This document shows positions 61,619-64,000 of a DNA stretch of 64,000 nucleotides, in pieces. The notes below the pieces were generated by a model. It was not told the origin of the DNA. It did not search any database and saw only the letters and a list, made by a program, of their open reading frames with translations. The position numbers and the translations under genes were made by a program. This DNA comes from Agrobacterium salinitolerans (lineage in GTDB: Bacteria; Pseudomonadota; Alphaproteobacteria; Rhizobiales; Rhizobiaceae). Within the stretch, counting starts at the first letter, position 1; every line of letters begins with the position of its first letter. The stretch lies in the NCBI RefSeq assembly GCF_002008225.1, contig NZ_MRDH01000005.1, forward strand, positions 62,001 through 126,000, read 5' to 3'.

Positions 61619-62308
61619 CTAGCGGCGCGTCGGCACAGCGTTTTCGAGCTTCTGGAAGGCCTGGGTGATGAGAAAGGTCAGACCGACATAGAAGAGGGTG
61701 ACGAGGAGCAACGGTTCATAGACGAGCAGCGTGTCCTGGCGGATCTTGTAGGCGGCGCCATAGAGGTCCATGACCGTCACAGAAAACACGATCGGGGTGG
61801 CCTTGAGCTGAAGGACCACTTCTCCGGCGAAGGTGGGCAAGCCGATGCGGATTGCACGGGGAAGCCAGATCCGGCGCAGGATCATGGCAGGCGACATGCC
61901 TACGGCGCGAGCAGCCTCCAATTCACCCTTTGGAACCGCCAACATGGCGCCTCTGAGGATTTCACCTTGATAGGCTGCAAAATTCAGCGTCAGCGCAAGG
62001 GCGGCGAAGAACAGGCCTTCTCGCAATATCGGCCAAAGGAAACTTGTCCTTAGTCCCGGTACGTAAGGCAGATACGTGCCCAGGCCGTAGTAAATGAGCC
62101 AGAGCTGAATCAGAAGCGGTGTGCCGCGGAAGAACGTGCAGTACCCCTTCGCAAGCCAGCGTGCGACGGGGTTCTTGCCCACTTGGGCGATCGCAAGGAA
62201 GATCGCCAGACCAAAGCCGCAGGTCACCGAGATCGCGAGCAGCAGACAGGTGAGGAAAGCACCCTGCAGGATGAGATCGCTGTAGGGGAAAATCCAGCTG
62301 AAATCCAT
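61619..62308 (-). CDS. Polar amino acid ABC transporter permease (HisM/ArtM-like)
   Basis: A 229-residue membrane protein with about five helices. The EAA coupling motif is GELEAARAVGMSPAMILRRI, and FFRGTPLLIQLWLIYYGLG is the usual HisM/GlnP segment. It pairs with the permease encoded just upstream (gap of 10 bases). It belongs to a polar amino acid uptake family; homoserine is the suggested ligand from context. Confidence 0.93.
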   Translation of the reverse strand: MDFSWIFPYSDLILQGAFLTCLLLAISVTCGFGLAIFLAIAQVGKNPVARWLAKGYCTFFRGTPLLIQLWLIYYGLGTYLPYVPGLRTSFLWPILREGLFFAALALTLNFAAYQGEILRGAMLAVPKGELEAARAVGMSPAMILRRIWLPRAIRIGLPTFAGEVVLQLKATPIVFSVTVMDLYGAAYKIRQDTLLVYEPLLLVTLFYVGLTFLITQAFQKLENAVPTRR

Positions 62309-62318
62309 GTCTGGCTCC

Positions 62319-63041
62319 CTACACGACCGGTCTTTGTCCGCGACGGAAGTAGGCTTCCAGCGCAGCGAAGAGCATGTTCGAGACTATGGTGATTGCGAGG
62401 TAGAGCACCGCAGCAGCCAGAAAGAACACCATGTATTCCTTCGTGTTGCTTGCTGCGACGCGCGCGGCAAGCGCCAGTTCCTGGTAGCCGACGACGGCGA
62501 TCAATGCGCTGTCCTTGATGACCGACATCCATAGATTGGCAAAGCCCGGCAGCGCGTTCGGGATGAGGCCTGGCAAAACGATCCTGCGGAAGCGCAACGC
62601 CGGACGCATTCCGAAAGCCTTGGCCGCTTCCACTTGCCCGACAGGGATTGCAAGAATTGCACCGCGCAACACCTCGGTCATGTAGGCGCCCTGCACAAAG
62701 CCAAGGACCGCAACAGCCGCGACAAGACCGTTGATTTCGATAGGTCCCAGTCCCGCCCAGGCGAGGATACGGTTCAGGCCGTCAGTTCCAGCGTAATAGA
62801 GGGCGACGATCAGTATCAGCTCGGGTACGGCACGAATGATCGTGGTGTAGGAATTTAGCAGGAATTGGAGCGGCCGAAACCCACTCAGTTTTCCGAGCGC
62901 GCCGGACAGTCCGATTAGCATTCCGACCAGATATGCTCCGGCCGAGATCAGGACAGTGGCCAGGGCGCCCGAAAGGAGCACGCCTCCCCAGCCGGGAGGA
63001 GCGATGGACAGAAGATCCAGCGCTGAATGTGAGGGGTTCAT
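62319..63041 (-). CDS. Polar amino acid ABC transporter permease (HisQ/ArtQ-like)
   Basis: A 240-residue membrane protein. The EAA motif is GQVEAAKAFGMRPALRFRRI, and NSYTTIIRAVPELILIVALYY is the HisQ-type first half. The start at 63041 has GGAAGG upstream and gives a normal length; the open frame before it overlaps the binding-protein gene. It forms the channel with the second permease. Confidence 0.93.
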   Translation of the reverse strand: MNPSHSALDLLSIAPPGWGGVLLSGALATVLISAGAYLVGMLIGLSGALGKLSGFRPLQFLLNSYTTIIRAVPELILIVALYYAGTDGLNRILAWAGLGPIEINGLVAAVAVLGFVQGAYMTEVLRGAILAIPVGQVEAAKAFGMRPALRFRRIVLPGLIPNALPGFANLWMSVIKDSALIAVVGYQELALAARVAASNTKEYMVFFLAAAVLYLAITIVSNMLFAALEAYFRRGQRPVV

Positions 63042-63108
63042 GGGAAGCCTTCCAGTCAGGACAGGGGATCGCCACACAGCTGTGCGGCGATCCGCAACCG
63101 CCTTGGTC

Positions 63109-63870
63109 TCAATAGGGGTCGTAGTCGAAGTACTTCTTGCTGAATTCGGCATACTTGCCGCTGGCCCTGACGGCATTGATAGCGGCGTTCAGCTTTTCGC
63201 GCAGCGCGTCGTCGCCCTTGCGCACACCACCGCCGACACCCGCTCCGAGGATGGCATCATCCGGCTCGACATTGCCCTTATATTCGCAGCACTCTTCTCC
63301 GAGGTCTGTTTTCAGGAATTCCTTGAGCGGGCCGGTGTCGGCAAAGACGTAGTCGATGCGTCCGGAGGCAAGGTCCTGGAAGGACTCATCGACCGTCGCA
63401 TAGCTCTTCTCGCTCGCGACGTCGGCAAAGTGTTTCTTGAAATAGGCGGATTGGGTGGTCGAGACGGCAATGCCCACCGTCTTGTCCTTGAGCTCCTTGG
63501 CCGCAACCCCCATGGCGCCGTCCTTCGGGCCGATCATCCCCGCCAGCGCTGAATAGTACTTGTCGGTGAAGTCGATCCGCTTCTTGCGCTCGTCGGTGAT
63601 CGACATGGAGGACCAGATCACGTCGATCTTCTTGCTTTCCAGCGCCGGAATGAGGCCATCCCAGGCAACGTCGACGATCGCGCATTTTTCCTTCAGCTCC
63701 TCACAGACGGCGTCCATCAGGTCGATCTCCCAGCCGATCGCCTTGCCGGACGCGTCCTTGGTCGTGTAAGGCGGATAGGCCTCGTTGACGATGCCAAAGC
63801 GGATGTCGGCGTGCGCATTTGCCGCCATCATGATCATGCCGATGGCCAGAGCTTTTCCCAGATGCTTCAT
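63109..63870 (-). CDS. Polar amino acid ABC transporter substrate-binding protein
   Basis: A 253-residue periplasmic protein of the HisJ/ArgT/ArtJ family (type II fold). A Sec signal peptide ends ANAHA at about residue 21-22, then DIRFGIVNEAYPPYTTKDASG. The ligand-contact block reads WDGLIPALESKKIDVIWSSMSITDERKKRIDFT, cut here to its key residues W, D, S, R and D. AAGGGGA lies just before ATGCAAATG; the second ATG (63870) has the better spacing. It is the ligand-catching part of the presumed homoserine importer. Confidence 0.92.
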   Translation of the reverse strand: MKHLGKALAIGMIMMAANAHADIRFGIVNEAYPPYTTKDASGKAIGWEIDLMDAVCEELKEKCAIVDVAWDGLIPALESKKIDVIWSSMSITDERKKRIDFTDKYYSALAGMIGPKDGAMGVAAKELKDKTVGIAVSTTQSAYFKKHFADVASEKSYATVDESFQDLASGRIDYVFADTGPLKEFLKTDLGEECCEYKGNVEPDDAILGAGVGGGVRKGDDALREKLNAAINAVRASGKYAEFSKKYFDYDPY

Positions 63871-63907
63871 TTGCATTCCCCTTTTTGCTGTTGAAAAGAT
63901 TGATTGG

Positions 63908-64000
63908 TCAGTGCGAACCGGCTGCAACGAATTCTTTGCAGCGAGCGCTCGTGGGCGCGCCGAAGACCTGTGCGGGGGAACCTTCCTCCTCAACCTGGCC
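63908..64000 (-). CDS. Polar amino acid ABC transporter ATPase, C-terminal end (partial)
   Basis: Thirty codons before a TGA at 63908-63910 read GQVEEEGSPAQVFGAPTSAR then CKEFVAAGSH. This is the characteristic C-terminus of HisP/GlnQ-type ATPases (EEGSP, QVF, PTSxRxxEF). The remainder lies beyond the window. It precedes the binding-protein gene by 37 bases and completes the amino acid importer. Confidence 0.85.
   Translation of the reverse strand, partial: GQVEEEGSPAQVFGAPTSARCKEFVAAGSH

Noticed and set aside
1-64000. CRISPR arrays, tRNA or rRNA genes, phage or conjugation genes
   Set aside because: I scanned for regular direct repeats, cloverleaf-like ends and the usual marker proteins and found none.

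Overview
The window looks like an accessory replicon or catabolic island of an alphaproteobacterium of the order Rhizobiales (Rhizobium/Agrobacterium/Ensifer type). This is inferred from the dense array of ABC uptake systems paired with catabolic operons, the protein sequence styles and the IS3-family element. There are no rRNA, tRNA, CRISPR, replication or conjugation genes, so chromosome or plasmid cannot be told apart directly.

Layout. (1) 1-3370, plus strand: end of a sugar ABC transporter operon (permease tail, MalK-type ATPase) with a GH42 beta-galactosidase. (2) 3371-6393: a scar with an IS701-type transposase remnant, a 5'-truncated PEP mutase/isocitrate lyase family pseudogene carrying an in-frame stop, and a 1337-bp IS3-family element whose orfB has two compensating frameshifts. 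(3) 6394-11916, minus strand: a GlxA-type AraC regulator and a cobalt nitrile hydratase operon (CobW activator, DUF1097 membrane protein, beta subunit, alpha subunit, P14K activator, CbtB, CbtA, small DUF1488-like protein). (4) 12812-29373: the most striking region. A minus-strand MarR regulator, FAD aromatic monooxygenase and aldo/keto reductase face a plus-strand operon of a LigM-like tetrahydrofolate-dependent O-demethylase, MetF, a five-gene branched-chain-type ABC transporter, PurU, FolD, maleylacetate reductase, hydroxyquinol 1,2-dioxygenase and a tautomerase-like protein; a vanillin-dehydrogenase-like gene converges on its end. Together these suggest uptake and degradation of a methoxylated phenol through hydroxyquinol to 3-oxoadipate, with the methyl group leaving as formate. 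(5) 29374-30941: decayed relics of a second vanillin/salicylaldehyde dehydrogenase and of a phenol-pathway outer-membrane protein.

(6) 30942-42211: a GntR regulator and a divergent operon of Ldh-type dehydrogenase, Fe-type alcohol dehydrogenase, succinate-semialdehyde-type dehydrogenase, MhpD-type hydratase, creatinase-like M24 protein and a second five-gene Liv-type transporter, of unknown substrate. (7) 42494-46353, minus strand: MOSC protein, VanB-like flavin/[2Fe-2S] reductase and an AceE-like thiamine-diphosphate enzyme. (8) 46592-52567: a MocR-type regulator divergent from a gamma-lyase-type PLP enzyme, a DapA-like aldolase/lyase, a lactate-permease-family transporter and a glutathione transferase.

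(9) 52673-64000, minus strand: a probable L-homoserine utilisation locus. It holds a polar amino acid ABC transporter (ATPase cut by the window end), a PLP gamma-lyase, SugE, a LysR regulator, then homoserine dehydrogenase, aldehyde dehydrogenase, DapA, aspartate ammonia-lyase, a homoserine-kinase-like protein lacking its catalytic aspartates and an Lrp regulator. The proposed flow is homoserine to aspartate semialdehyde to aspartate to fumarate, with a possible side route to 2-oxobutyrate. Homoserine is abundant in pea root exudate and plasmid-borne homoserine use is known in Rhizobium leguminosarum, which fits a rhizosphere lifestyle.
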